NCBI GenBank assembly: GCA_017513795.1
Contig: JAFXEJ010000086.1
Location: forward strand, 1-33,645
Length of the DNA: 33,645 nt
Source of the DNA: Ruminococcus sp.
GTDB taxonomy: Bacteria > Bacillota > Clostridia > Oscillospirales > Ruminococcaceae
Direction: 5' to 3'
Position numbers and translations under genes: made by a program. The notes beneath the pieces are model-generated. The model was not told the origin of the DNA and did not search any database. It saw only the letters and a program-made list of their open reading frames with translations. Positions 15,381 through 22,644 of this stretch are shown here, one piece after another (positions within the stretch are counted from its first letter, which is position 1; every line of letters starts with the position of its first letter).

Positions 15381-15400
15381 GCCGCTCCCGAAGGAGCGGC
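15381..15400 (-). other. Stable UUCG hairpin between DUF960 and amidoligase genes
   Basis: On the minus strand GCCGCTCC-TTCG-GGAGCGGC followed by TATTTTACGTTATTTT. An 8-bp GC-rich stem with a C(UUCG)G loop. It could be a partial terminator or an RNA-processing block that sets a lower level of the genes downstream. Confidence 0.6.
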
Positions 15401-15407
15401 ATTGTCA

Positions 15408-15692
15408 TTAATATTCTTCTGCAAGCAGCATTGTTGAGTGGTCGCCGTCATCGATTATGTAAATCTTCTCGGCTATCGGCTTTTCTGACGGAATAAGATA
15501 TTCCATTTTATATTCGGGATTTTCTGATGTGTGCGTGATTCTCTGCATTTCACCGAAGGGTTCGAGTTTAAAGACCTGTAAATAGTCTCTTTCAGCAGGC
15601 AATTCATCCACGCAATTCCACAGGAATAACTGCAATTCAAGCGGTATTGCATAATCTACGCCACAAGTCAGATAGCGGTTATTGTTGAACAT
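15408..15692 (-). CDS. DUF960-type small protein
   Basis: 94 residues. The pattern RYLTCGVDYAIPLELQLFLW, then DYLQVFKLEP and NPEYKMEYLI, matches my recollection of DUF960, a family found mainly on Firmicute plasmids and conjugative elements and of unknown function. First gene of the minus-strand operon, with AAAGGAG upstream of its ATG. It is separated from the amidoligase gene by the stable hairpin at 15381-15400. Confidence 0.75.
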   Translation of the reverse strand: MFNNNRYLTCGVDYAIPLELQLFLWNCVDELPAERDYLQVFKLEPFGEMQRITHTSENPEYKMEYLIPSEKPIAEKIYIIDDGDHSTMLLAEEY

Positions 15693-16024
15693 TTTTTAAG
15701 CTTCTCCTTTCAATATTATTTACCACGATCAGGGTATCACAGTAATAATATATATTTGGAGATTCGAAAAAATGAGAAATAGAAATATATATTGTTATTT
15801 TGAAGGAAAGTTATGGGGGATATTCTTGCCGCCCATTTCGGGCGGCGTGAGTATAAAAAACAGCTGTACCGATAATGATACAGCTGAGAGAATGATAATA
15901 ACTCCCTACGGAAATAATGTTGAACTGAACGTCAGTCGAAGGAGCAAGTCATGGAGGACTTTACAAACTTTACATAGTTAAACTTGATTAATAATCTGTT
16001 ATCGTTTTTCTGAATATATTTTCT

Positions 16025-16050
16025 ACTCCCAACTATTCGGGAGTTTTTTT
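16025..16050 (+). terminator. Rho-independent terminator of an unidentified plus-strand transcript
   Basis: ACTCCC-AACTATTC-GGGAGT then seven Ts. Upstream (15693-16020) there is only a doubtful 69-codon frame and a GCCGCCC-ATTTC-GGGCGGC hairpin (15829-15847), so this transcript may be a small RNA. Confidence 0.7.
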
Positions 16051-16054
16051 GTAG

Positions 16055-16186
16055 GACAAATGTACTGTATAGTAATAATGTCGGACATTCTTGCTTTTAA
16101 CCTGTAATTATATTATATATTAATTATTAAATATATAATATATATCTTATATTGATGCCATATGCGGGTAAAAAAGACAAATGTAC
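16055..16186. other. Candidate origin of transfer (oriT) region
   Basis: A direct repeat GACAAATGTAC at 16055-16065 and 16176-16186 flanks an extremely AT-rich segment (16108-16160, alternating TATA/ATTA with palindromes). Related words AGTAATAATG (16070-16079) and CATTATTG (16189-16196) are in opposite orientation. It lies directly upstream of the ribbon-helix-helix and relaxase genes, where an oriT is usually found. No known nick sequence was recognised. Confidence 0.4.
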
Positions 16187-16224
16187 GTCATTATTGAAAA
16201 TACTATACTATGGAGGTACATCCT

Positions 16225-16455
16225 ATGAAAAAGAAGAAATCCATATGGATCGAAGAAGAAACGATTGCTGATATTGAAAAGGAAGCAAAAGAAAGAGAAT
16301 CCAAGTTTGCGACTATTGCAAATGAAAGATTGAAGCAGCGTGCTGACATACCTACGCCTTATATTTTGGCAAAAACACAGACTATCATAAACTTGTGCAG
16401 AGCAGGTAAAATCGAAGAAGCACAAGAGGAGGAAAATAAACTATGGAAATTTTGA
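16225..16455 (+). CDS. Ribbon-helix-helix protein, mobilisation accessory type
   Basis: 76 residues. KKSIWIEEETIADIEKEAKE followed by ESKFATIANERLKQR is the strand-helix-helix pattern of MobC/TraY-like or antitoxin-like RHH DNA-binding dimers. The start at 16225 follows GGAGG at 16212-16216; the ATG at 16210 has no site. The last 13 bases overlap the next gene, which looks like a relaxase, so an oriT-binding accessory role is more likely than an antitoxin role. Confidence 0.7.
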   Translation: MKKKKSIWIEEETIADIEKEAKERESKFATIANERLKQRADIPTPYILAKTQTIINLCRAGKIEEAQEEENKLWKF

Positions 16456-16997
16456 AAGTATTTACATACGCTGGTTGTTCGGAAGATTACTGTGATCATA
16501 TAATGCCATATCCGGCAAATGAAGACAGTGTTGCAGTCAGAGGATATGGTGTGGATTACAGCAATCCTGAAAACACCAAAAGACAGTTTAAATCTATTGC
16601 AAAGAATTATGGTAATGAAGAGAAAAATCCATTTATTCAGTACATGATGTCGTTGACGAAGAAAACTGCACCTGATGCTGAAACAGCAATGGCAATTAAT
16701 GAGAAATTTATAGAGCCATTGAAAGAAGATCATCAAATTCTTGCTGGAACTCACAAAAAACATACAGCAAGTTCTGAGTACCATAACCACGATTACATTG
16801 GCACAACAAACATCAGAAACGGAAAAATGCTGCATGCAAATAATGAGACTAACTTTGCGATGGCTCAGCGTTTGGCTGATATAACTCAACAGGACGTCTT
16901 GCTTGTCATTGAGAAGAGAAAGGATAATTCCTTAGATATTGACCACGATAAGAAACCTTTTGAAAAGTTATTTAAACCTCATAAAACCAAGGACTAA
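16443..16997 (+). CDS. Short relaxase/mobilisation nuclease-like protein
   Basis: 184 residues. The segment SSEYHNHDYIGTTNIRNGKM (about 110-129) resembles the histidine motif of MobA/VirD2-type relaxases, where a pair of histidines binds the metal and Asn and Gly-Lys follow. The N-terminal part has a relaxase-like AVRGYGVDYSNPENTKRQF stretch and a later PDAETAMAINEKFIEPLKED helix. It stops right after the nuclease core; usual relaxases are 300 or more residues, so this is a minimal or trimmed version. The start overlaps the RHH gene and has GAGGAGG. It would nick a transfer origin on this element, if active. Confidence 0.6.
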   Translation: MEILKVFTYAGCSEDYCDHIMPYPANEDSVAVRGYGVDYSNPENTKRQFKSIAKNYGNEEKNPFIQYMMSLTKKTAPDAETAMAINEKFIEPLKEDHQILAGTHKKHTASSEYHNHDYIGTTNIRNGKMLHANNETNFAMAQRLADITQQDVLLVIEKRKDNSLDIDHDKKPFEKLFKPHKTKD

Positions 16998-17035
16998 TTA
17001 AATATAACGCCTGATACTTTTTATTGATTCAAACC

Positions 17036-17095
17036 GGACAGCTTCATTATGATTCTCGTTATCATGCCCGGCCTTTGTGCCGGGAGAAGCTGTTC
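17036..17095. other. Perfect three-way-junction structure
   Basis: The outer stem GGACAGCTTC/GAAGCTGTTC (17036-17045 with 17086-17095, one wobble) encloses ATGAT...ATCAT (17049-17065) and CCCGGC-CTTTGT-GCCGGG (17067-17084). There is no U-run. It lies 39 bases after the relaxase stop and 47 bases before the next promoter. It could be a structured RNA 3' end or a single-strand recombination or replication site. Confidence 0.6.
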
Positions 17096-17141
17096 GCAAC
17101 TATGTGATAATAAAATACTGCTGAATTACCAAGAATAAAAC

Positions 17142-17170
17142 TTGACATATCACGCACAATGATATATAAT
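17142..17170 (+). promoter_or_regulatory. Consensus promoter of the ATPase-phzF pair
   Basis: TTGACA (17142-17147), 17 bases, TATAAT (17165-17170). It is followed by AGTTACTAACT, a small inverted repeat (17179-17189). Confidence 0.88.
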
Positions 17171-17218
17171 ATACTTGTAAGTTACTAACTCATAATTCAC
17201 TAATTTGGAGGAGCAGGT

Positions 17219-18613
17219 ATGTTTTATTGTCGTGAAAATGAACTGGGAAAACTTAAGCACCGCTATGATGATAACAACTTTGAATGCGTTGTTATCTATG
17301 GACGCAGAAGAGTTGGTAAAACCGCACTGATAAAAGAATTCTGTCAGAACAAGCCAGTCATATTCTTTTCTGCTCTCAATGCCACATCTCAGGAAAACCT
17401 TGAAAGCTTATCCAGAGCCATTTATGAATATAAAAATCCTGAGCTTGTTGGCGCTGATGCTCCGATATATCCCAGCTATGACGCAGCTTTTCAGGAGATA
17501 ACTGAGTTGTCAAAACAAAATCGCCTTATATTTGTAATAGACGAATATCCCTATCTTGCAAAAGCTGAGAAGTCTATATCTTCACGACTTCAGCATATCA
17601 TCGACCATATATGGCAAAACAGCAAGCTATTCCTTATCCTCTGCGGATCTTCCATGAGCTTTATGGAGTATCAGGTGCTTGGATATGAAAGTCCGCTGTA
17701 TGGCAGAAGGACTGCTCAGTTCAAAATTGAATCACTTAAGTACCGTGAGATCACTGCTTTCCTTCCAAAACTTAAACCTGAACAGCTGTCGCTTGTATAT
17801 GGTATTACAGGCGGTATCCCTCACTATATCAACAAGCTTGCGGTTAAGAATGATATTGATGCAGCTTTACTTGAAAACTTATTTGACACTTCTGCATATC
17901 TGTTTGAAGAACCTGAGAATCTTCTGAAACAGGAGCTTCGTGAGCCTGCTATGTATAATTCAATTATTACCGCAATAGCTGGCGGTGCTTCACGTTCAAA
18001 CGATATATCCACAAAAGTAGGTATCGAAAGCAGTAAATGTGCTAAATATATTCAGGTCTTGCTTGATCTTGGCATACTCCAGAAAGAAACTCCGCTCACT
18101 GAAAAGCCAGGGCGAAAGACGGTATATGCTATTAAAGACCAATTTTTCCGTTTCTGGTATCGGTTTGTACCGCGTAATATGACTGCTATCACATCCGGTC
18201 GAATTGAAAAGGTATATGACAAAGCAATTAAAGCGCATTTCCACGAACACATGGGACTTACCTTTGAGGAGATATGCAAGGAATATCTGCTGTATTATGC
18301 TGATGATCTTCCGATAACGCTCTCGGATATTGGCCAATGGTGGGGGTCAGATAAGACTACTCGTAAAGAAGTTCAGATAGATATCGTCGGCAAATCAGCT
18401 GATAACAATGAATATATCATCGGCTCATGCAAATACCGCAATGAAAAGATAGGCGTTGACGAGCTGGAACTCATTAAGCACTACGCCTCTGTATTCGGTA
18501 AGGGCAGCAAGTACCATTACTATATTTTCTCACTCGGTGGCTTTACTAAGGAGCTTCTGGAATGTGAAAAGCGTGGAGAAGTCAGACTTCTTACTTTGAA
18601 GGAACTGTATTAA
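17219..18613 (+). CDS. AAA ATPase with C-terminal DUF234/PD-(D/E)xK-like domain
   Basis: 464 residues. Walker A is in VIYGRRRVGKTALIKEF near 30, Walker B in LIFVIDEYPYL near 103, and a sensor-like LILCGSSMSFM near 141. A winged-helix-like segment follows (ISTKVGIESSKCAKYIQVL near 262). The C-terminal part, VQIDIVGKS...YIIGSCKYR near 387-407, has the D...(E/S)xK spacing of the DUF234 nuclease-like domain. This archaeal-type ATPase family is common in Firmicutes and often of unknown role. An excellent GGAGGAG site precedes the ATG. phzF follows after 10 bases. Confidence 0.85.
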   Translation: MFYCRENELGKLKHRYDDNNFECVVIYGRRRVGKTALIKEFCQNKPVIFFSALNATSQENLESLSRAIYEYKNPELVGADAPIYPSYDAAFQEITELSKQNRLIFVIDEYPYLAKAEKSISSRLQHIIDHIWQNSKLFLILCGSSMSFMEYQVLGYESPLYGRRTAQFKIESLKYREITAFLPKLKPEQLSLVYGITGGIPHYINKLAVKNDIDAALLENLFDTSAYLFEEPENLLKQELREPAMYNSIITAIAGGASRSNDISTKVGIESSKCAKYIQVLLDLGILQKETPLTEKPGRKTVYAIKDQFFRFWYRFVPRNMTAITSGRIEKVYDKAIKAHFHEHMGLTFEEICKEYLLYYADDLPITLSDIGQWWGSDKTTRKEVQIDIVGKSADNNEYIIGSCKYRNEKIGVDELELIKHYASVFGKGSKYHYYIFSLGGFTKELLECEKRGEVRLLTLKELY

Positions 18614-18623
18614 GGAGAAACAA

Positions 18624-19400
18624 ATGAAACAGTATATTGTTGATGCTTTCACGGATAAAATATTCTCGGGAAATCCTGCTGCTGTATGCGTTCTTGACAA
18701 ATTCCCCAACGATGATATCATGCAGAGTATCGCTGCTGAGAACAATCTGTCTGAAACTGCATTTGTTGTAAATGAGAATGATCGTTATCATATCCGCTGG
18801 TTTACTCCAAAAAGCGAGATTGATTTCTGCGGTCACGCTACTCTTGCGACTGCTTACGTTCTTTTCAACTTCTATGAGCAGGAGGATGATACTCTCAACT
18901 TCTGCGGTCAGATCGGTGAGTTTACTGTACGAAGGTCCGGAGATTTAATAAAAATGGAGTTTCCTGCCTATAAGCTGGAGCATATCGAGATAACGGATAT
19001 GATGATCGAAGCTCTCGGTACTATACCTCTCGCCGCATACAAGGACCGTGATATACTGTTTGTGCTGAGAGATGAGGACGAAGTCCGGGACTTGCAACCT
19101 GATATGGCACTTATTTCAAAACTGGACGGTGCTTGTATTGCTGTCACTGCCAAAGGAACAAAATATGACTGCGTTTCACGAGTATTTGCTCCCAAATATG
19201 GCGTGAACGAGGATCCTGTGACTGGTTCAACTCACTGCATGATCGCTCCCTATTGGAGCAGAAGGTTGAATAAATCGACTATTACTGCTTTCCAGGCTTC
19301 TTCCCGTACCGGTATTCTGTACTGTGAGAGTGGCGGAGATAAGGTCATAGTATCCGGAAAAGCTACACTCTTCTCAATAAATGACATTGTTGGATTATGA
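18624..19400 (+). CDS. PhzF family isomerase-like protein
   Basis: 258 residues with the PhzF/diaminopimelate-epimerase fold. FSGNPAAVCVLD near 13-24, ENNLSETAFVV with the conserved glutamate near 45, WFTPKSEIDFCGHATLATAY near 59-78, and EDPVTGSTHCMIAPYW near 195 are all intact. Stand-alone PhzF proteins act as isomerases or epimerases on small metabolites, and the natural substrate is usually unknown. No other phenazine genes are present. Translated from AAGGAG just after the ATPase gene and followed by a UUCG-loop terminator. Confidence 0.93.
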   Translation: MKQYIVDAFTDKIFSGNPAAVCVLDKFPNDDIMQSIAAENNLSETAFVVNENDRYHIRWFTPKSEIDFCGHATLATAYVLFNFYEQEDDTLNFCGQIGEFTVRRSGDLIKMEFPAYKLEHIEITDMMIEALGTIPLAAYKDRDILFVLRDEDEVRDLQPDMALISKLDGACIAVTAKGTKYDCVSRVFAPKYGVNEDPVTGSTHCMIAPYWSRRLNKSTITAFQASSRTGILYCESGGDKVIVSGKATLFSINDIVGL

Positions 19401-19407
19401 TATATCT

Positions 19408-19436
19408 GCACCGCCTTCGGGCGGTGCTTCTGTTTA
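19408..19436 (+). terminator. Terminator after phzF
   Basis: GCACCGCC-TTCG-GGCGGTGC stem (19408-19427) followed by TTCTGTTTAT. Confidence 0.8.
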
Positions 19437-19503
19437 TACATATCTCAACAGCGAGGATACCCGGAAGCAGTTTGTCTATATAGCTGTAGCTGAGAGCTTC
19501 CAC

Positions 19504-19532
19504 TTGCGCCAATCGTTGAATTGTGCTATAAT
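19504..19532 (+). promoter_or_regulatory. Extended -10 promoter of the type III R-M locus
   Basis: TTGCGC (19504-19509), 17 bases, TATAAT (19527-19532) preceded by TGC, an extended -10. It is 55 bases before the helicase start. Confidence 0.65.
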
Positions 19533-19586
19533 AATAATGTATTTATGGCCAACTAGTGGTTGGTATTCTATTATGGAGTGAATATT

Positions 19587-21452
19587 ATGGATAACATGAT
19601 GCCTTTTGAGTTAATAAATAATGTTACTAAAACCCTAAAGGATGATTTATCATCAGAAATAAAAAAAGGAAGCAGGCTATCTGTTGCAGCTGCTTGCTTT
19701 TCTATCTATGCATTTCAGGAACTAAAAAACGAATTACAGAATATTGATGAACTCCGTTTCATATTCACTTCACCAACATTTACAACCGAAAAGGCTCGTA
19801 AGGAAAAGAGAGAGTTCTATATTCCGCGCCTTAACCGCGAACGCAGTCTGTATGGCACCGAGTTCGAGGTGAAGCTTCGCAATGAATTAACTCAAAAGGC
19901 AATAGCCAAAGAGTGTGCTGAGTGGATACGTCAAAAAGTTATTTTTAAATCCAACACAACAAATGAGAATATGATGGGATTCATCAATCTTGATGATAAA
20001 AGCTATAGTCCAATCAATGGATTTACAACGGTTGATCTAGGATGTGAAAGAGGAAATAATGCGTATACGATGATACAGAAAAGCTGTACTCCGTTTTCTG
20101 ATGCATACCTCTCATTATTTGAAAATCTTTGGAGTGATCCAAATAAGCTTCAGGTCGTAACGGATGAAGTTATTGATAACATAACTGCCGCTTATAATGA
20201 AAACGCTCCTGATTTCATATACTTCGTGACACTTTATAATATCTTCAATGAATTCCTTGATGATATATCAGAGGATAATTTACCAAATGAAGCGACAGGT
20301 TTCAAAGACAGTAAGATATGGAATATGCTGTTTAATTACCAGAAGGATGCTGTTCTTGCTATTATAAACAAGCTTGAGAAATATAATGGCTGTATACTTG
20401 CTGACAGTGTCGGACTTGGTAAAACATTTACAGCCCTTGCTGTTATCAAGTATTATGAAAACCGCAATAAATCAGTGCTTGTTCTTTGCCCAAAGAAGCT
20501 CACAAATAACTGGAATACATACAAAAATAATTACAAAAATAATCCAGTTGCATCTGACAGACTACGCTATGATGTCCTCTATCATACAGATCTGAATCGG
20601 AAGAGTGGCTTGTCTAATGGCATCGATCTCAGCTATATTAACTGGAGTACCTACGACCTTGTTGTTATTGATGAATCTCATAACTTCCGTAACGGCGGTA
20701 AGCTTTCAGGTGAAGATGATGAGAAAGAAAATCGTTACCTGCGCCTTTTAAACCATGTTATCAGAAAAGGCGTGAAAACCAAAGTGCTCATGCTGTCTGC
20801 AACTCCTGTTAATAACCGCTTTAATGATCTTAAGAATCAGCTTGCTCTCGCTTATGAAGGAAATACTGATTATATCGACGAGAAACTCAATACGACTCGT
20901 TCTATTGATGAGATATTCAGAAACGCTCAGAGAGCTTTCAATACATGGAGTAAGTGGGAAACCTGCGACAGAACATCTGAAAACCTGCTTAAGATGCTTG
21001 ATTTCGATTTCTTCGAGGTACTTGATTCCGTCACCATAGCACGTTCCCGCAAGCATATACAGAAATATTACGATACTACGGATATCGGAACATTCCCTAC
21101 AAGATTAAAGCCTAAGTCGCTTAGTCCTTGCCTTACTACAAAGAAGTCTGCTATTAATTATAATGAGATTTTCGAACAGCTCATGCTGCTGAATCTTAAT
21201 ATATATAGACCTTCACACTTTATTCAGGCAAGTAAAATGAGTAAGTATTCAGAATTATATGATGACAGCGGAAGTCTTACACAGGCAGGACGTGAACAGG
21301 GAATACGACGATTAATGGCTATAAATCTTATGAAACGAATGGAAAGTTCGGTATATTCGTTTAATCTCACTTTTGTCAATGTGCTTGCACCGATTGACAC
21401 TAAAGAGGGCGATGAAGTATATGAAAAGCTCTACAATCCTCTTTATTATTGA
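19587..21452 (+). CDS. SNF2-like helicase with PLD-like N-terminus, truncated at the C-terminus
   Basis: 621 residues. The N-terminal part (about 10-170) resembles the PLD-like module of a class of restriction-linked helicases. The first RecA domain is complete: Walker A ILADSVGLGKTFTA near 269, motif II VVIDESHNF near 357, and motif III LMLSATPVNN near 400. The second RecA domain (motifs IV-VI, with the arginine finger) is missing; the protein ends about 60 residues after the linker, with a tail VLAPIDTKEGDEVYEKLY. Relatives I know are around 1000 residues. So this is a deletion derivative, probably without helicase activity, in front of a type III R-M pair. The start at 19587 follows TGGAGTG. 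Confidence 0.75.
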   Translation: MDNMMPFELINNVTKTLKDDLSSEIKKGSRLSVAAACFSIYAFQELKNELQNIDELRFIFTSPTFTTEKARKEKREFYIPRLNRERSLYGTEFEVKLRNELTQKAIAKECAEWIRQKVIFKSNTTNENMMGFINLDDKSYSPINGFTTVDLGCERGNNAYTMIQKSCTPFSDAYLSLFENLWSDPNKLQVVTDEVIDNITAAYNENAPDFIYFVTLYNIFNEFLDDISEDNLPNEATGFKDSKIWNMLFNYQKDAVLAIINKLEKYNGCILADSVGLGKTFTALAVIKYYENRNKSVLVLCPKKLTNNWNTYKNNYKNNPVASDRLRYDVLYHTDLNRKSGLSNGIDLSYINWSTYDLVVIDESHNFRNGGKLSGEDDEKENRYLRLLNHVIRKGVKTKVLMLSATPVNNRFNDLKNQLALAYEGNTDYIDEKLNTTRSIDEIFRNAQRAFNTWSKWETCDRTSENLLKMLDFDFFEVLDSVTIARSRKHIQKYYDTTDIGTFPTRLKPKSLSPCLTTKKSAINYNEIFEQLMLLNLNIYRPSHFIQASKMSKYSELYDDSGSLTQAGREQGIRRLMAINLMKRMESSVYSFNLTFVNVLAPIDTKEGDEVYEKLYNPLYY

Positions 21453-21603
21453 GACTGGAGCCGAATTTGATAACTGAAATGGGGCGATTCTAATTAACGA
21501 TAATACATTTGAAAATTCTATACCTGAGTCACTTGGTGAGATTATCGATGCAAACTCAAAATTAACAGAGTGTTTTAAACCAACACTTGAGCAACAGGAA
21601 GAA

Positions 21604-22644
21604 ATGCAATGTTTAACAGCTACTGCTCATCTTGATTTACCCAACTTATCAAACGCCACATCAATAGCTCAATCGATTGTTTCTCCTGCACTTATCGAGC
21701 CACCTTCGCTTGCACTTTCAATGGCAACGATTGAAACTCCAGCCGTAAAGATGGCTAATATGTTGTCAAATTTTCACATTGACCCAGAATGGGTTTCTAT
21801 TGCAACTTCAATAAATAAAACTATAACAACGGCTCTTGGAAACGCCTTTAAAAACATAGTCGAAAACATGTCATCAGCATTAATGGCATTTATAAAGTCT
21901 CCGATAGTTGAGTGGCTACAATCATTTGATTTCACTCCTATTTTAACAGCTCTTGAAGAGTTGAAAATTGACGAAGAACATCTAAAAAGACTTGATGAGC
22001 TTAATGAAAAATATATTAATGCGATGTATGAGTGCAAGTGGTTCCCGTACGCAGGGTGGACAGCAGGCATTGACCTGCTCGTAGAAGTAAGCGATATACT
22101 TGCAACAAGTCGTGGCAAAAGCAAACGACGAGAAAAACGCATTGATAAAGCAATTTTAGATTATTACACGCCTAATGAAATCAAGATAATCAAACGGTCA
22201 TGGAATAACTCAAATTTAGAGCCATACATAAAAAAAGCTCTCGGACAAACTCTCGAAGCCTTTCTACGAAAGGAATACGCATTAGTAATTCCTTTTTTAG
22301 CTACAATGTGGGAAGGACTTATTAAGTCGAAACTTTCGGAAAAGAAAAGGTCAAATAACGAGTTAAAAAAAGACTTCAGCGAACTCGTAGATGAAAACGG
22401 ATTTGAAAAAGTTTTTAGTGATTTTTATAATGAAATGATAATTAAGACTTGTTATAGCGTAGAAGATGTTGTTGAGGGAGTTCCCAATAGGCACAGTATA
22501 GCGCATAGTTGGTATATTAAATATCCGACACGAAAAGCTGCTTTAAATGCTATTTTATTGACAGACTTCTTAATTAAATTGAAACCTAAAGAGAATGCGG
22601 AGGATCCCCAAAATGAACAAACTCAAAATGCACACCCCGAATAA
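21604..22644 (+). CDS. HEPN-like protein (RxxxxH) inside the R-M operon
   Basis: 346 residues from the first ATG; the frame is open back to 21478, and the ribosome binding site at this ATG is too close, so the true start may be an upstream ATT (about 21487-21493) or may have been lost in the deletion that cut the helicase gene. The first 100 residues are Ser/Thr/Ala-rich. The C-terminal 150 are helical and end with PNRHSIAHSWYIKYPTRKAA, giving Arg296-x4-His301, the signature of HEPN RNase-type domains found in abortive-infection proteins. More AT-rich than mod, which it overlaps by 32 bases. Specific family not recognised. Confidence 0.6.
   Translation: MQCLTATAHLDLPNLSNATSIAQSIVSPALIEPPSLALSMATIETPAVKMANMLSNFHIDPEWVSIATSINKTITTALGNAFKNIVENMSSALMAFIKSPIVEWLQSFDFTPILTALEELKIDEEHLKRLDELNEKYINAMYECKWFPYAGWTAGIDLLVEVSDILATSRGKSKRREKRIDKAILDYYTPNEIKIIKRSWNNSNLEPYIKKALGQTLEAFLRKEYALVIPFLATMWEGLIKSKLSEKKRSNNELKKDFSELVDENGFEKVFSDFYNEMIIKTCYSVEDVVEGVPNRHSIAHSWYIKYPTRKAALNAILLTDFLIKLKPKENAEDPQNEQTQNAHPE

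Noticed and set aside
15772-15981. 69-codon plus-strand frame
   Set aside because: A GC-rich hairpin runs through it, the spacing of the GGAG is long and the product resembles nothing; left as part of a possible small RNA.
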